Shown here piece after piece: positions 20,748 through 30,643 of a DNA stretch of 64,000 bases. The notes beneath the pieces were generated by a model that saw only the letters and a program-made list of their open reading frames with translations, had not been told where the DNA came from and did not search any database. The stretch covers positions 1-64,000 of the forward strand of contig CAVYXG010000001.1 in the NCBI GenBank assembly GCA_963772375.1, read 5' to 3'. The position numbers and the translations under genes are program-made. How positions within the stretch are numbered: the stretch's first letter is position 1; each line of letters opens with the position of its first letter. This stretch comes from DATBHM01 sp963772375. Lineage in GTDB: Bacteria > Actinomycetota > UBA4738 > JACQTL01.

Positions 20748-21131
20748 GTGGCAACGAATGAAGAACAGGGTAGTTCGTCGGGCAGCCGTAGGCGTCGAAC
20801 AGAAGGGAACGCCTTCCGACAAGCCATTCCGAGCATTGGCCTCTCCGTGGAACGAGGGACCGATGCGGTTCCTAGGGACGGGTGTTTTCACCTAGTCCTC
20901 AAAGGCCAGGAACTGCTAACGACGCGATCTCGGCAAGAGGCGATGGAGGAGTACCGTCGCCTGCGCGATGCCTTGGTGGCACCGTCTAGTTCGCGAACCA
21001 ATGTCCGTGAGGTGCTGAGGAGAAAAGTGGCTGAGTTCGGGGCGGACTCCTTTTACGCGCAGTCCGCGAGAGAGAAACGAGCCCGGGCGATAAGGAAGGG
21101 CGGCAAAGGCGGCTCGGGGGGCGTGGGTTAG
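20748..21131 (+). CDS. Small basic protein of the DUF1156/DUF499 operon (127 aa)
   Basis: GTG start 20748, 17 bp after the methyltransferase and 4 bp before the DUF499 gene, so it belongs to the operon. The N-terminus is rich in Ser/Arg, the middle forms a short alpha/beta stretch (GCFHLVLKGQELLTTRSRQE) and the end is basic (REKRARAIRKGGKG). No family recognised. The position and charge suggest a DNA-binding or adaptor role for the complex. Confidence 0.6.
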   Translation: MATNEEQGSSSGSRRRRTEGNAFRQAIPSIGLSVERGTDAVPRDGCFHLVLKGQELLTTRSRQEAMEEYRRLRDALVAPSSSRTNVREVLRRKVAEFGADSFYAQSAREKRARAIRKGGKGGSGGVG

Positions 21132-21135
21132 ACAC

Positions 21136-24100
21136 ATGGCAACACGCGAGACGGAGCAGGCCAAGAACCTTGAGCGAGTGGGTGGTGCACTGACACTTCT
21201 TCAGCGAGGCCTGTACCCGTTCGTCGAGCGGGAAGTGAAGGCGACCTACGGCGGCAAGTACGACCAAGTTGTTCGGGAGACGTTAGCCAACGACCGTGGT
21301 CAGCTACCGAAGGATCCGCTCGGCGACGTCTACATGCTCCTGCGGCTGATGTGGGACCGATGGAATGAGGTGTTCCGTCGAACGTTGGGGCCCGCGGAAC
21401 GGTCTCATGTAAAGGAGTTGCAGCAGGTCCGGAACGCCTGGGCACATCAGGATTCCTTCTCCCTGGATGACACAGACCGAGCTCTGGACACGACTCGCCG
21501 TCTCTTGGAAGCGATCTCAGCTGAGGAAGCCGCCGACGTGGATCGCTTGCGGCAGGAGGTCCTGTCTGAGCGCTTTCAGGACCAGTCGCGAAGCGGCGGC
21601 GGACAGATCCAGATGATCCCGACCGAGGTGCGCCCGAAAGAAGGGTTGCGGCCTTGGAGAGATGTCATCACCCCCCATGCGGATGTCGCTTCCGGTCGGT
21701 ATCAGAAGGCTGAGTTCGCGGCAGATCTGAGCCAGGTCCATCGGGGGGATGCGTCATCCGAGTACGGGGACCCGAAGGAATTCTTCGGTCGTACGTACCT
21801 CACCGACGGTTTGAAGCAGCTTCTGACATCGGCAGCAGAGCGGCTCGCGGGAACCGGCGGCGATCCAGTGGTCGAGTTGCAGACGAACTTCGGCGGCGGC
21901 AAGACCCACGCGCTACTCGCGCTCTACCACCTGTTCTCGGGGGTCGCCCCCGGCGACCTCGCGGGGATTCCAGACGTACTCGACAAAGCGGGGATCTCGA
22001 CCCTGCCCGCAGCTCGCCGGGCAGTGCTGGTGGGAACCGCCATCTCCCCGGGCAAGGTCCACGACAAGTCCGACGGCACCCAAGTGCACACCCTGTGGGG
22101 AGAGCTGGCCTGGCAGCTCGGTGGCAAGGACGGCTATGCGCTGGTTGCCGAGGCCGACCAGTCGGCGACCAACCCCGGGGACACTCTAGTTGCGCTGTTC
22201 AAGTCCGTTTCCCCATGCCTGGTCCTGATCGATGAGTGGGTGGCCTACGCGCGCCAGCTTCGCGGCAACGAGGACCTTCCAGCGGGGACCTTCGACACCC
22301 ACTTCACCTTCGCGCAAGCCCTGACGGAATCGGCCAGCGCGGTCGAGGGCACGCTGGTGGTTGTGTCTATCCCCGCGTCCGAATCGGCCAAGTCTCACGC
22401 GCGAGGGGAAGCGGAGGTCTCCGACATCGAGATCGGCGGGGAGGGGGGCCGCGAGGCGCTCGACCGTCTGAAGAACGTGGTAAGCCGCATCGCGTCCTCA
22501 TGGAGACCGGCCAGCGCCGAGGAGAGCTTCGAGATCGTCCGCCGCCGGCTGTTCGAGGAGGTACGCGATCCTGAGGGTCGGGATGCGGTGATCAAGGCCT
22601 TCGCCGATCTCTACAAGCGCCAGCATCAGGAGTTCCCGTCGCACTGCAAGGAGAAGGCGTACACCGACCGCGTCGCGGCTGCCTACCCCATCCACCCTGA
22701 GTTGTTCGACCGCCTCTACGACGACTGGTCAACCCTTGAGAAGTTCCAGCGCACCCGAGGGGTGCTCCGGCTCATGGCTGCAGTCATCCACTCCTTGTGG
22801 GAGCGGCAGGACGGAAGCCTGCTGATCATGCCGGGCACCGTCCCTATAGACGACTCGCCAGTGCAGTTCGAGTTGACGCGCTACCTGTCGGACAACTGGG
22901 TGCCGGTGATCGAGAAGGACGTGGACGGGCCGAATTCACTCCCTCTCGGGATCGACCGAGCCAACCCGAACCTCGGTCGCTACTCGGCGACCCGCAGGGT
23001 AGCGCGGACGATCTATCTGGGCTCCGCTCCGACCGTGAAGACCGCACACCGAGGACTGGAGGACCTCAGCATCCGGCTCGGGTGCGTCCAGCCGGGCGAG
23101 AGTCCTGCCGTGTTCGGCGACGCCCTTCGTCGCCTCACAGACCAGGCCCAGCATCTGTACTCGGACCGCAACCGGTACTGGCTCTCGACCCAGCCATCAG
23201 TGACGAACCTGGCTCAGCAGCGGGCTGAGACGCAGCGGGATGAGGACGTAGAGGCGGAGATCGTCCGTCGGCTGCAGGCTGATCACGAGCGTGGAGACTT
23301 CGCCGGTGTCCATCGGGCCCCCGACAGCGGCGCAGACGTGCCCGATCAGTCGGAGGTCCGATTGGTTGTGCTGAGTCCCCAGTACCCTCACGCCCCGAGG
23401 GCGGCCGGGAAGACGCCGGCCGTGGAAGCAGCGAAGGCAATAATGGGACAGCGCGGTGCCGGGCCGCGCGTTTACCAGAACTCGCTGGTCTTCGCGGCGG
23501 CCGACAAGGCGCGGTTGGCGGACCTCCAAGACGCTGTCCGCAGCTACCTGTCCTGGACCTCGATCGATCAAGACAAGGTGGAATTGAACCTCGACCAGCA
23601 CAACCTCAAGCAGGTCGCCACCAAGACCAAGCAGTTCGACGAGACGGTGGACCAGCGGATGCGCGAGACCTATCAATGGGTCCTCGTGCCCTCCCAACCG
23701 GATCCCAAGCAGCAAGAGGTCGCCTGGGAAGAGGTGAAGATCCAGGGTCAAGAGGCGCTCGCCGCCAAGACGAGCCGGAAGCTGGTCTCCGAGGAGATGC
23801 TCATCACCACGTTCGCAGGCACACGCCTGCGGCACGAGCTCGATCGCATCCCGCTCTGGCAGGGCAACGACATCGGAGTGCGGGCGCTGTGGGAGCTCTT
23901 CGCCCAGTACGTCTACCTGCCCCGCCTGCGAGACAGCAGGGTGTTCCTCGGCGCCGTGCAGAGCGGCGTAGGGAGCCTGAGCTGGAACCCGGACACCTTC
24001 GCGTACGCAGAGGGCACGGACGAGAAGACCGGCCGCTACTTGGGCCTCGCGGGCGGCCAGAACTGCAATCCCATCTTGGACAGCACTAGCTTGCTGGTGA

Positions 24101-24459
24101 AGCCGGACGTTGCCGCGAAGCAGGTCTCCGATGACAAGAAGGCCTCGGGGGAATCCAGCGGTGGTGAGGAGCCCACTGGCCGGGGGGGCCTCGAGGGGCC
24201 CCAACGCGAGCCCCATCCGACTGCGGTCGTGCTGCGCCGATTCCACGGATCGGTCTCCATCGACTCGGTTCGGACCAACAAGGAGATCGCCGACATCGTG
24301 GACAACGTCGTTCAGCACCTCGTCGGGCAGGGCGAAGTGCAACTGCGCTTGGAGATTCAGGCGGACCTGCCAGACGGCGCAACCGACGATGTCGTGCGGA
24401 CCGTGAGCGAGAACGCCAGGGTTCTCAAGTTCGACTCGTTCGGCTTCGAGGAAGACTAG
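21136..24459 (+). CDS. DUF499 AAA-type ATPase with N-terminal HEPN-like domain
   Basis: A 1107-aa protein. Residues 1-130 look like a Swt1-type HEPN domain with the RxxxxH motif RNAWAH (Arg99, His104), the active-site pattern of many HEPN RNases. The DUF499 ATPase follows: YLTDGLKQLL, then NFGGGKTHALLALYHL (Walker A, 253-257) and a Walker B-like CLVLIDEW. The C-terminal third holds a likely DNA- or partner-binding region. In this family it accompanies DUF1156 methyltransferases. It may be the switching ATPase and, through HEPN, a possible abortive effector. Domain identity is by motif reading. Confidence 0.85.
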   Translation: MATRETEQAKNLERVGGALTLLQRGLYPFVEREVKATYGGKYDQVVRETLANDRGQLPKDPLGDVYMLLRLMWDRWNEVFRRTLGPAERSHVKELQQVRNAWAHQDSFSLDDTDRALDTTRRLLEAISAEEAADVDRLRQEVLSERFQDQSRSGGGQIQMIPTEVRPKEGLRPWRDVITPHADVASGRYQKAEFAADLSQVHRGDASSEYGDPKEFFGRTYLTDGLKQLLTSAAERLAGTGGDPVVELQTNFGGGKTHALLALYHLFSGVAPGDLAGIPDVLDKAGISTLPAARRAVLVGTAISPGKVHDKSDGTQVHTLWGELAWQLGGKDGYALVAEADQSATNPGDTLVALFKSVSPCLVLIDEWVAYARQLRGNEDLPAGTFDTHFTFAQALTESASAVEGTLVVVSIPASESAKSHARGEAEVSDIEIGGEGGREALDRLKNVVSRIASSWRPASAEESFEIVRRRLFEEVRDPEGRDAVIKAFADLYKRQHQEFPSHCKEKAYTDRVAAAYPIHPELFDRLYDDWSTLEKFQRTRGVLRLMAAVIHSLWERQDGSLLIMPGTVPIDDSPVQFELTRYLSDNWVPVIEKDVDGPNSLPLGIDRANPNLGRYSATRRVARTIYLGSAPTVKTAHRGLEDLSIRLGCVQPGESPAVFGDALRRLTDQAQHLYSDRNRYWLSTQPSVTNLAQQRAETQRDEDVEAEIVRRLQADHERGDFAGVHRAPDSGADVPDQSEVRLVVLSPQYPHAPRAAGKTPAVEAAKAIMGQRGAGPRVYQNSLVFAAADKARLADLQDAVRSYLSWTSIDQDKVELNLDQHNLKQVATKTKQFDETVDQRMRETYQWVLVPSQPDPKQQEVAWEEVKIQGQEALAAKTSRKLVSEEMLITTFAGTRLRHELDRIPLWQGNDIGVRALWELFAQYVYLPRLRDSRVFLGAVQSGVGSLSWNPDTFAYAEGTDEKTGRYLGLAGGQNCNPILDSTSLLVKPDVAAKQVSDDKKASGESSGGEEPTGRGGLEGPQREPHPTAVVLRRFHGSVSIDSVRTNKEIADIVDNVVQHLVGQGEVQLRLEIQADLPDGATDDVVRTVSENARVLKFDSFGFEED

Positions 24460-26149
24460 ACGCCGGGTCATCTGCCCGATGAAGACCCATCTCGAGCGAT
24501 CCTGATCGGACAAGCTGTGAGCGGAGCCGCCCCTGGGGAAAGCCCGGACAGCGTGGAGCCGGGAAAGGCCGCCAAGGCTCTGCTCCGTCACGGTCGAGAC
24601 GTCCGAAGATCGGCTGAGAAGACACTGGCGAACGTCGAAGAGCACCGTGTCCAGGCTCGTCGGCTCTACGAGGAGGTCCGGGACGAGATCGTCGCCCGCG
24701 AGATCGCCAGCATGCCGATCACACGATTGAACGAGACGACGCAGGGGCGGCTGCGTCTCGGAACGCTCGAACGAGCCGGCTACCGCACCGTCGGCGCTGC
24801 CGAGGCGGCGGGTGCTCACCGGCTGCAGCAAGTACACGGGGTCGGACCGCAGACAGCCAACCAGGTGATCGCGGCGGCGAGACAGCTCGAAGGCGCGATG
24901 CGCGAAGGGATCCGGGTTCGGTTCCACCCGGAGACCCGCTCCCGCACGGAAACGGACCTGCTTCGCGCTCTCCGTGCGTACGGGTCAGCTTCAAGCGAAG
25001 TCCGGCCGATCAAGGCCGAGCTGGAGGACGCGACGGATCGCCTCCCAGAACTGCTCGAGGCGGCGAAGCCCGCAAAGGGGCGGATTAGGTGGCTCTTCAC
25101 GAGCGCCACCCGTAAGGAGGCGGCACGCGGAGCACTGGCGAGCCTCCACGTCTTCATCACCTCGCCCGACACCGCCGACTTCGAGGCCAAGCTCGAGTTG
25201 GCCGTTGAGGCTTCCAAGACCCGAGTCGACCGGTCGGATCCGTGGCCTGACTTCGAGGCACATGCGGTTACGTACAACGGCCTGCTCATCGACGTCGGCG
25301 GCATCGCGAGTGATGCGCAAGCAGTCCAGGGATTCATCCCCGCCGAGATCGCCGTCCGCGTGCAGGAGCAACCGCTTGATACGTCGTTCCTCGAGGCGTC
25401 GCTCTCGCTCCGCGGTTACCAAGCATTCGGAGCCCGGTTCGCCCTCGTCCAGCGAAAGGCGATCCTCGGAGATGAGATGGGTCTCGGGAAGACCATCGAG
25501 GCGTTGGCGGCGATTGCCCACCTTCACGCTGAAGGAGAACAGCACTTCCTCGTGGTCTGTCCGGCGAGCGTCCTGGTCAACTGGGCCCACGAGGTGGAGC
25601 GCCACAGTCAACTTTCTGCCCACCGGATCCACGGGAGCGACCGCAACCGCAATCGCGAGACCTGGATACGAGGCGGCGGGGTGGCGATAACGACGTACGA
25701 CTCCCTGAAGGCGATCCGCCTCGACGATGTTCGCATCGCGATGGTCGTCGTGGACGAAGCTCACTACGTGAAGAACCCGTCCGCACAACGAACGAAGGAG
25801 GTACGGCGCCGAGTTGGCCTTGTGGATCGCGCGCTCTTCCTCACCGGGACTCCGATGGAGAACCGGATCGACGAGTTCCGCACCCTCGTGAGCCATCTCC
25901 ATCCTGAGATCGCGCGCCGGATCTCGAAGAACCCGGGCCTGGCGGGCGCGAACGCATTCCGCAAGGCCGTGGCGCCTGTCTATCTACGCCGGAACCAGGA
26001 CGACGTCCTTCAGGAGCTACCGCCGCTCATCGAGACCGAGGACTGGGTACGGCTCGAGTCCGAGGACTGGATCGCGTACCGACAGGCGGTAGCCTCAGGC
26101 AACTTCATGGCGATGCGGCGAGCGGCCTACATGCCAGAGAGCGTCGCAG

Positions 26150-26158
26150 GTTCCTCCA
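26150..26158 (+). repeat. Left 9-bp target-site duplication of the IS256 element
   Basis: GTTCCTCCA here is repeated exactly at 29732-29740. An 8-9 bp duplication is normal for IS256-family insertion. Confidence 0.85.
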
Positions 26159-26188
26159 GAGCAATTGTCAAATGTTGTGGACGAGGTC

Positions 26189-29100
26189 TCACGCGGCGGC
26201 GCCCTCCTCGGCTCCCTCGTCCCTCCTTTCTTGTAGCTGACCGTCGATGAACGTGGCGCCCGCCCGCACCAGCGCGACCAGGTGCGGCGCGTTCACCTTG
26301 CGCCACCGGTCCTGTGCCGCCTGGACGAGCTTGAACGCCATGGCCAAGCCCGCCTCCCTCGAGCCCGCCCCCTTCGTGACCCGCTGACGGAGCCTGACCG
26401 TGGCGAACGTGGACTCGATGGGGTTCGTGGTCCGAAGGTGGATCCAGTGCTCGGCCGGGAAGTCGTAGAACGCGAGGAGGGTGTCGAGCTCCTCGGTGAC
26501 CTTCTTGGTGGCCTTGGGGTGGGAGGAGAACCCATCGGCGAAGGCCCGCACGGCGTCGAGCGCCCCGGACCGGGACTCCGCCGTGTAGATCGCCTGCAGG
26601 GCCTCCTTGGCCTCCGCGTACCGGCGCTTCGGAAGGGCGTCGAGGACGTTGGCCGTCTTGTGGACCCAGCACCGCTGCTCGGTGGTGGTGGGGAACACGT
26701 CGCGAAGGGCCGCCCAGAACCCCAGGGCGCCGTCGCCGACCGCCACGGCCGGGGCGGCGAGACCACGGCGCTTCAGCCCCCGGAGGACCTCGGCCCAGGA
26801 CTCGGTGGACTCCCGGTACCCGTCGGCGACGGCCACCAGCTCCTTCGTGCCGTCGGGGCGGACACCCATGATGACCAGGCAACACAGCCGGTCTTCCTCC
26901 AGGCGGATGTTGAAGTGGTAGGGGTCGGGCCGGGGCGCGGTGCGACTCTTTCAAGACGTCCGTCTCCCCGGCCCGCACCTCCGAACCGGACGTGCGCGTC
27001 TCCACGCATCCGGCTCTCCGCGAGCCCACGTCGATGTGCTACGCGGCCGATCCTTGCTGTCGCTCCGACCACGGCGAGGGGATGCGGGCCGCCCGGTACC
27101 GGTAGCGGCGAACCGCCACTGCGCCGGGGTTGAACAGCCTCACCTCGCCCTCCGTCGGCCACCACCCGGGCAGGTAGCGCCTCCGGAGTTCCGTCCACGA
27201 GATGCGAGAGTGCTTGTGGCGGAGCCAGCACACCACCCGGCGCCAAGCGAAGGCGCGCAGGTAGTTGAAGGTCGCCTTGGACACCCCGTGACGGAAGTAC
27301 GTGGTCCATCCCCTGAGCACCGGGTTGAGCCGGTGCAACAGGATGCGGAGCGGTTGGTCCGTTGCCCCTCGGGTCATCGTTCGCACCTTCGCCTTGACCG
27401 CGGCAAGGGCGGCCTTCGACGGGTAGGTGTAGACGAAGCGATGGCCCGTGCCCCGCTTCTCGTGCCGCCGGATGCGGAACCCGAGAAAGTCGAAGCCCTC
27501 GTCGATGTGGGAGACCCTGGTCTTCTCCTCCGACAGGCGGAGGCCCGTCGGACGAAGGACCGCTTGTACCTCCTCCCGCAGAGCCTCGGCGTGAGCACGA
27601 GCGCCCGCCACCACGACCACGAAGTCGTCCGCGTAGCGGACCAGCCGGTAGGTGGCGAGGCCCCTGAGCCTCCGGTTCTGCCGAGCGCTGTTGTTCCCCA
27701 TCGCCCGCCACGCCTCGTCGAAGTGATCGTCGAGGACGGACAGGGCGATGTTCGCCAGCAGCGGCGAGAGGATGCCTCCCTGGGGCGTGCCGGTGGTCGT
27801 GTCCCTCTCCACACCGTCCTCGGAGAGGACGCCGGCTTTGAGGAACGCCTTCACCAAGTGCAGCACGCGCTTGTCTCCGACCCTTCCCCCCACCCGGCCC
27901 ATGAGGGCCACGTGGTCGATGGAGTCGAAGCACGCCTCGATGTCACCCTCCAGGACCCACTCGTAAGAGCGGGAGCACAGGTGGTGGATCTCGGCGATGG
28001 CGTCGTGCGCCCGGCGTCGAGGTCGGAAGCCGTACGACGACGGCTTGAACTCCGCCTCGAAGATCGGCTCGAGCACCAGCTTCAAAGAGGCCTGGACCAC
28101 CCGGTCCCGCACCGTGGGAACCCCGAGGCGGCGGAGCTTCCCGCTCCGCTTGGGGATGTGCCGCTCCCGGACCGGGAGCGGGCGAAAGGTGCGGGCCTTG
28201 AGGTCGGCCCGGAGCTCGGCGAGGAAGTTCTCCACGCCGCGCTCGGTCTCGACGTAGTAGGCGTCCTGCCCGTCCACGCCTGCCGAACGCGCCCCCCTGT
28301 TGCCCCGGACCCGGCGCCACGCCATGAGCAGGAACGCCGGGTCGCAGACGAGGTTGTACAGGTCAACGAACCGACGCCTGGGATCGTCGGTCGCCCATCG
28401 GTGCAGCTTGGTCTGGATCCGCAGTACCCGTTCCTCGGCCTCTTTGGTCGAGGGCCACGGCGCGCCGGTGTTCACCGGCGACCTCCTGCCATGCCAGTTC
28501 CGACGCTGCGGACTCGCTGCCCCCCTTCGCCATGTGGACGGCTTTCCCGTCCTCGGACTACTACGGGGGCTCCGTCCCGTCTCGGGGCCATCAGCCGACG
28601 GCGGGCCTGCCCGCCATCCCGCTGGCTGCGGGATGGGGAGGGCGGCTCCGGGACGGTTCCCACGTTCACCATGAACCGGTTGTCGGGTGAGGTGCCCAGC
28701 TTTTCCCCTGCAGCCTTGCCATGGGTACGCCGCAGTCCTTCCCCATGGCCTCCGGGGCGGCGGGTATTACGTCGCATCGGAGTCGATCGCCGGCCATTAC
28801 GACGATCGCGCGCTGCTGCCCGGCCCTGATCCGCCAGGTTCGAGCCGGTGTCTCTCGCTTGAGGGGGTTCCACCACTGGTTTCTGCACTCGTGCACCTTC
28901 CCGTCTCGCTTGCCGGACCCGGGTCATCTGGCGGTGCTGGCCCGTCCCGTCGTTGTCGGGGCTGCTTCCCGCCCTTCCCCGCGCCTCCGAGGTCAGGCTG
29001 CCCCCAGCTTCTCCGGCCTGCTGCGACAGGCCGGAGGCGGTGCCCTTTCATCACCGCCCGGTTACATGGCGCCTCGTGGCGCACGATGCCGTCGACCCAC

Positions 29101-29621
29101 AGGTACACGTAGTCGACGTCGCGGAGCGTGCGCTTGGACCACTGCTCGTGCTCGGCCTGCCACGCCTCGGTGAGGCGCTGCACCGTGGAGGCGGACAGTC
29201 CGGCACCGGAGCCGAAGAACGCCGACAGGGCCGGTGAGAAGTCCCCGGTCGACAGGCCCCGCAGGTACAGGATCGGCAGGACCTCGGTGACCTTCGGGGA
29301 GCGCCGCATGTACGGCGGCAGGATGGCGGAGGAGAACCGCTCGCCCGGCCGCCGGTCCTCGACGCGGGGCGCGGTCGCCTCCACCATGCCGGCACCGGTC
29401 ATGACGTCCCGGGGCCGGGCGTAGCCGTTGCCCACCACCAGGCGCCGGCCAGCGTCGTCCAGCACCTCGGCGTGGGCGTCCAGGTAGGCCCGACGTTCCG
29501 CCTCGAGGGCGACGGCGAGCATCTGGGTGGCGGCGATCCGGCACAGCTCGTCGAGGTCGATCACCCGCTCATCGAGCTCCGCCGGCTTCCCCGCAGTGGG
29601 GTCATGCGCTATCTTCAGCAC
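26189..29621 (-). CDS. IS256-family transposase, two exons around a group II intron
   Basis: Exon 1 (29621-29085, 179 codons) begins MLKIAHDPTAGKPAELDERV and ends YLWVDGI. Exon 2 (26917-26189, 243 codons including stop) resumes HFNIRLEEDRL. Spliced product is 421 aa, normal for the family. The DDE triad is visible: Asp in LWVDGI (last residues of exon 1), Asp in VAVGDGALGFW, Glu in TTNPIESTF. The intron lies two codons after the first catalytic Asp. Transposase production therefore depends on splicing. ATG 29621 is the likely start. Confidence 0.85.
26918..29084 (-). mobile_element. Group II intron
   Basis: A 2167-bp intron read on the minus strand. The 5' end is GTGCGCC (GTGYG consensus) at 29084. 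The 3' end is ...GACCCCTAC at 26918 (AY consensus). Domain V is recognisable around 26982-27017 (AGCCGGATGCG ... CGCACGTCCGGTTC). Domain VI pairs GGGCCGGGG (26974-26966) with CCCCGGCCC (26935-26927), leaving an unpaired A at 26925, 8 nt from the 3' splice site. Excision joins ATC and CAC codons of the transposase in frame. The 5' 600 bp (28476-29084) should hold domain I. Confidence 0.88.
27039..28475 (-). CDS. ltrA: Group II intron reverse transcriptase/maturase
   Basis: A 478-aa intron-encoded protein. Reverse transcriptase motifs are intact: GFRPRRRAHDAI (about 149-160), GDIEACFDSIDH, PQGGILSPLL (231-240) and the active site RYADD (YADD 281-284). The C-terminal maturase domain has LRGWTTYFRHGVSK and ends with the typical LRRRYLPGWWPTEGE block and ARIPSPW. 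No HNH endonuclease domain follows, so mobility would use the endonuclease-free route. It would assist intron splicing and reverse-transcribe the intron into new targets. Confidence 0.93.
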   Translation of the reverse strand: MNTGAPWPSTKEAEERVLRIQTKLHRWATDDPRRRFVDLYNLVCDPAFLLMAWRRVRGNRGARSAGVDGQDAYYVETERGVENFLAELRADLKARTFRPLPVRERHIPKRSGKLRRLGVPTVRDRVVQASLKLVLEPIFEAEFKPSSYGFRPRRRAHDAIAEIHHLCSRSYEWVLEGDIEACFDSIDHVALMGRVGGRVGDKRVLHLVKAFLKAGVLSEDGVERDTTTGTPQGGILSPLLANIALSVLDDHFDEAWRAMGNNSARQNRRLRGLATYRLVRYADDFVVVVAGARAHAEALREEVQAVLRPTGLRLSEEKTRVSHIDEGFDFLGFRIRRHEKRGTGHRFVYTYPSKAALAAVKAKVRTMTRGATDQPLRILLHRLNPVLRGWTTYFRHGVSKATFNYLRAFAWRRVVCWLRHKHSRISWTELRRRYLPGWWPTEGEVRLFNPGAVAVRRYRYRAARIPSPWSERQQGSAA

Positions 29622-29731
29622 CAGGCGTACTCCTTCCCGCCGGCTCCAACCGGCGATCTGCGTTCAGGACGCGTGAAGGGTACGCCGCCTTCTTTCAGAG
29701 ACCTCGCATCCACAACATCCGCTTATAGCTC

Positions 29732-29740
29732 GTTCCTCCA
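29732..29740 (+). repeat. Right 9-bp target-site duplication of the IS256 element
   Basis: GTTCCTCCA, identical to 26150-26158. Helicase coding sequence resumes directly after it with AGCTCACGCGACTGGCC. Confidence 0.85.
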
Positions 29741-30327
29741 AGCTCACGCGACTGGCCGACATCGCCGAAGAGTCCATGTCGAACGGCCACAAGATCGTCG
29801 TGTTCTCCTTCTTCCGTGACGTCCTGGCCCGGGTCGCGTCCGTCATCGGAGACGCGGCCGTCGGTCCGTTGACTGGAGACGTCAAGCCCTCGGAGCGCCA
29901 AGAGATGATCGATGGTTTCACCAAGCGATCGAGCCCGGGCGTTCTGGTGAGCCAGATCGAGGCAGGTGGCGTCGGCCTCAACATGCAAGCGGCGTCCGTG
30001 GTCATCCTCACGGAGCCGCAGTGGAAGCGAACGACTGAGGACCAGGCGGTCGCGAGGGCGCATCGGATGGGTCAGATTCGCTCCGTGGAGGTTCATCGTC
30101 TTCTCGCCGAAGACAGCGTTGACCAGCGCATGCTGGAGGTCCTGGCCGGGAAGAAGTCCCTCTTCGACGAGTTCGTAAGGCGCAGCGCCGTGAAGGACGC
30201 AAGTCCGGAAGCGGTCGATGTCTCGGATCTGAAAACAGCCAGGGAGGTCGTCAGTCAAGCGGAGGCCGAGCGCCGAATCGTGGAACTGGAGCAGAGGCGC
30301 CTCGGCACCTCTGAACCGGCAGGCTGA

Positions 30328-30643
30328 GTGTTCCAGGACCAGTCGGCCTCCGGCGGTCTTCGGGCTTTCATCTGGTCAGGCGCATTCCCATGAGCCTGAG
30401 AGGGGGGGCCTCGATGACGATAGGCTCATCGAGCGACTAGGAGGGAGGGCCGGCAGTTCGCCATGAGCACGGTGGCTGCGGGACCCACATCTGGCGCAGA
30501 GTCCTGGCCCGGCCCCAGGTGTATCCGATGAGTCTCTCGGCCCTTTCTGATGTCCTGGACCCCACGGCCCGTAACGGGTCTAAATGTCGCGGGCTGTCGG
30601 CGGGGACGGTTAGGATCAAAAGGCTGAGCGGGGGAGCACGGGT
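30328..30643. other. Intergenic stretch between the two defence operons
   Basis: 316 bp without a gene. It contains a short inverted repeat, CTCGATGA / TCATCGAG (30410-30433), and CGATGAGTCTCTCG (30526-30539), similar to motifs at 11925 and 14123. It should carry the promoter for the ParB-like operon. Confidence 0.45.

Larger units (their letters stand above)
26159..29731 (-). mobile_element. IS256-family insertion sequence carrying a group II intron
   Basis: A 3573-bp element. Its ends are imperfect inverted repeats: GAGC...ATGTTGTGGA..CGAGGTCTC at 26159-26190 and the complementary end at 29698-29731. Removing the 2167-bp intron leaves 1406 bp, a normal IS256 size. It is flanked by GTTCCTCCA duplications and inserted in the helicase gene on the opposite strand. 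Confidence 0.88.
24517..30327 (+). pseudogene. Second SNF2-family helicase, split by an IS256 element
   Basis: The gene reads 24517-26158, is interrupted by an insertion (26159-29731, plus a target repeat), and resumes at 29741-30327 in the same frame. Rejoined it gives 742 aa: a helix-hairpin-helix-like region (VHGVGPQTANQVI), Walker A in GDEMGLGKT (about 318-326), VVVDEAHYVKN, LTGTPMENR, and in the second part SQIEAGGVGLNMQ and VARAHRMGQ. Precise removal of the element with one 9-bp repeat restores the frame with no other lesion, so the insertion looks recent. The intact ancestor was the last gene of the DUF499 operon. As it stands the protein lacks helicase domain 2. Confidence 0.88.

Noticed and set aside
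23197..24927. Minus-strand frame of 576 codons opposite DUF499
   Set aside because: Antisense shadow; it spans the end of one real gene and the start of the next, with no domain signal.
26940..28829. Plus-strand frame of 629 codons across the group II intron
   Set aside because: It opposes an intact reverse transcriptase and structured intron RNA; a GC-rich shadow.
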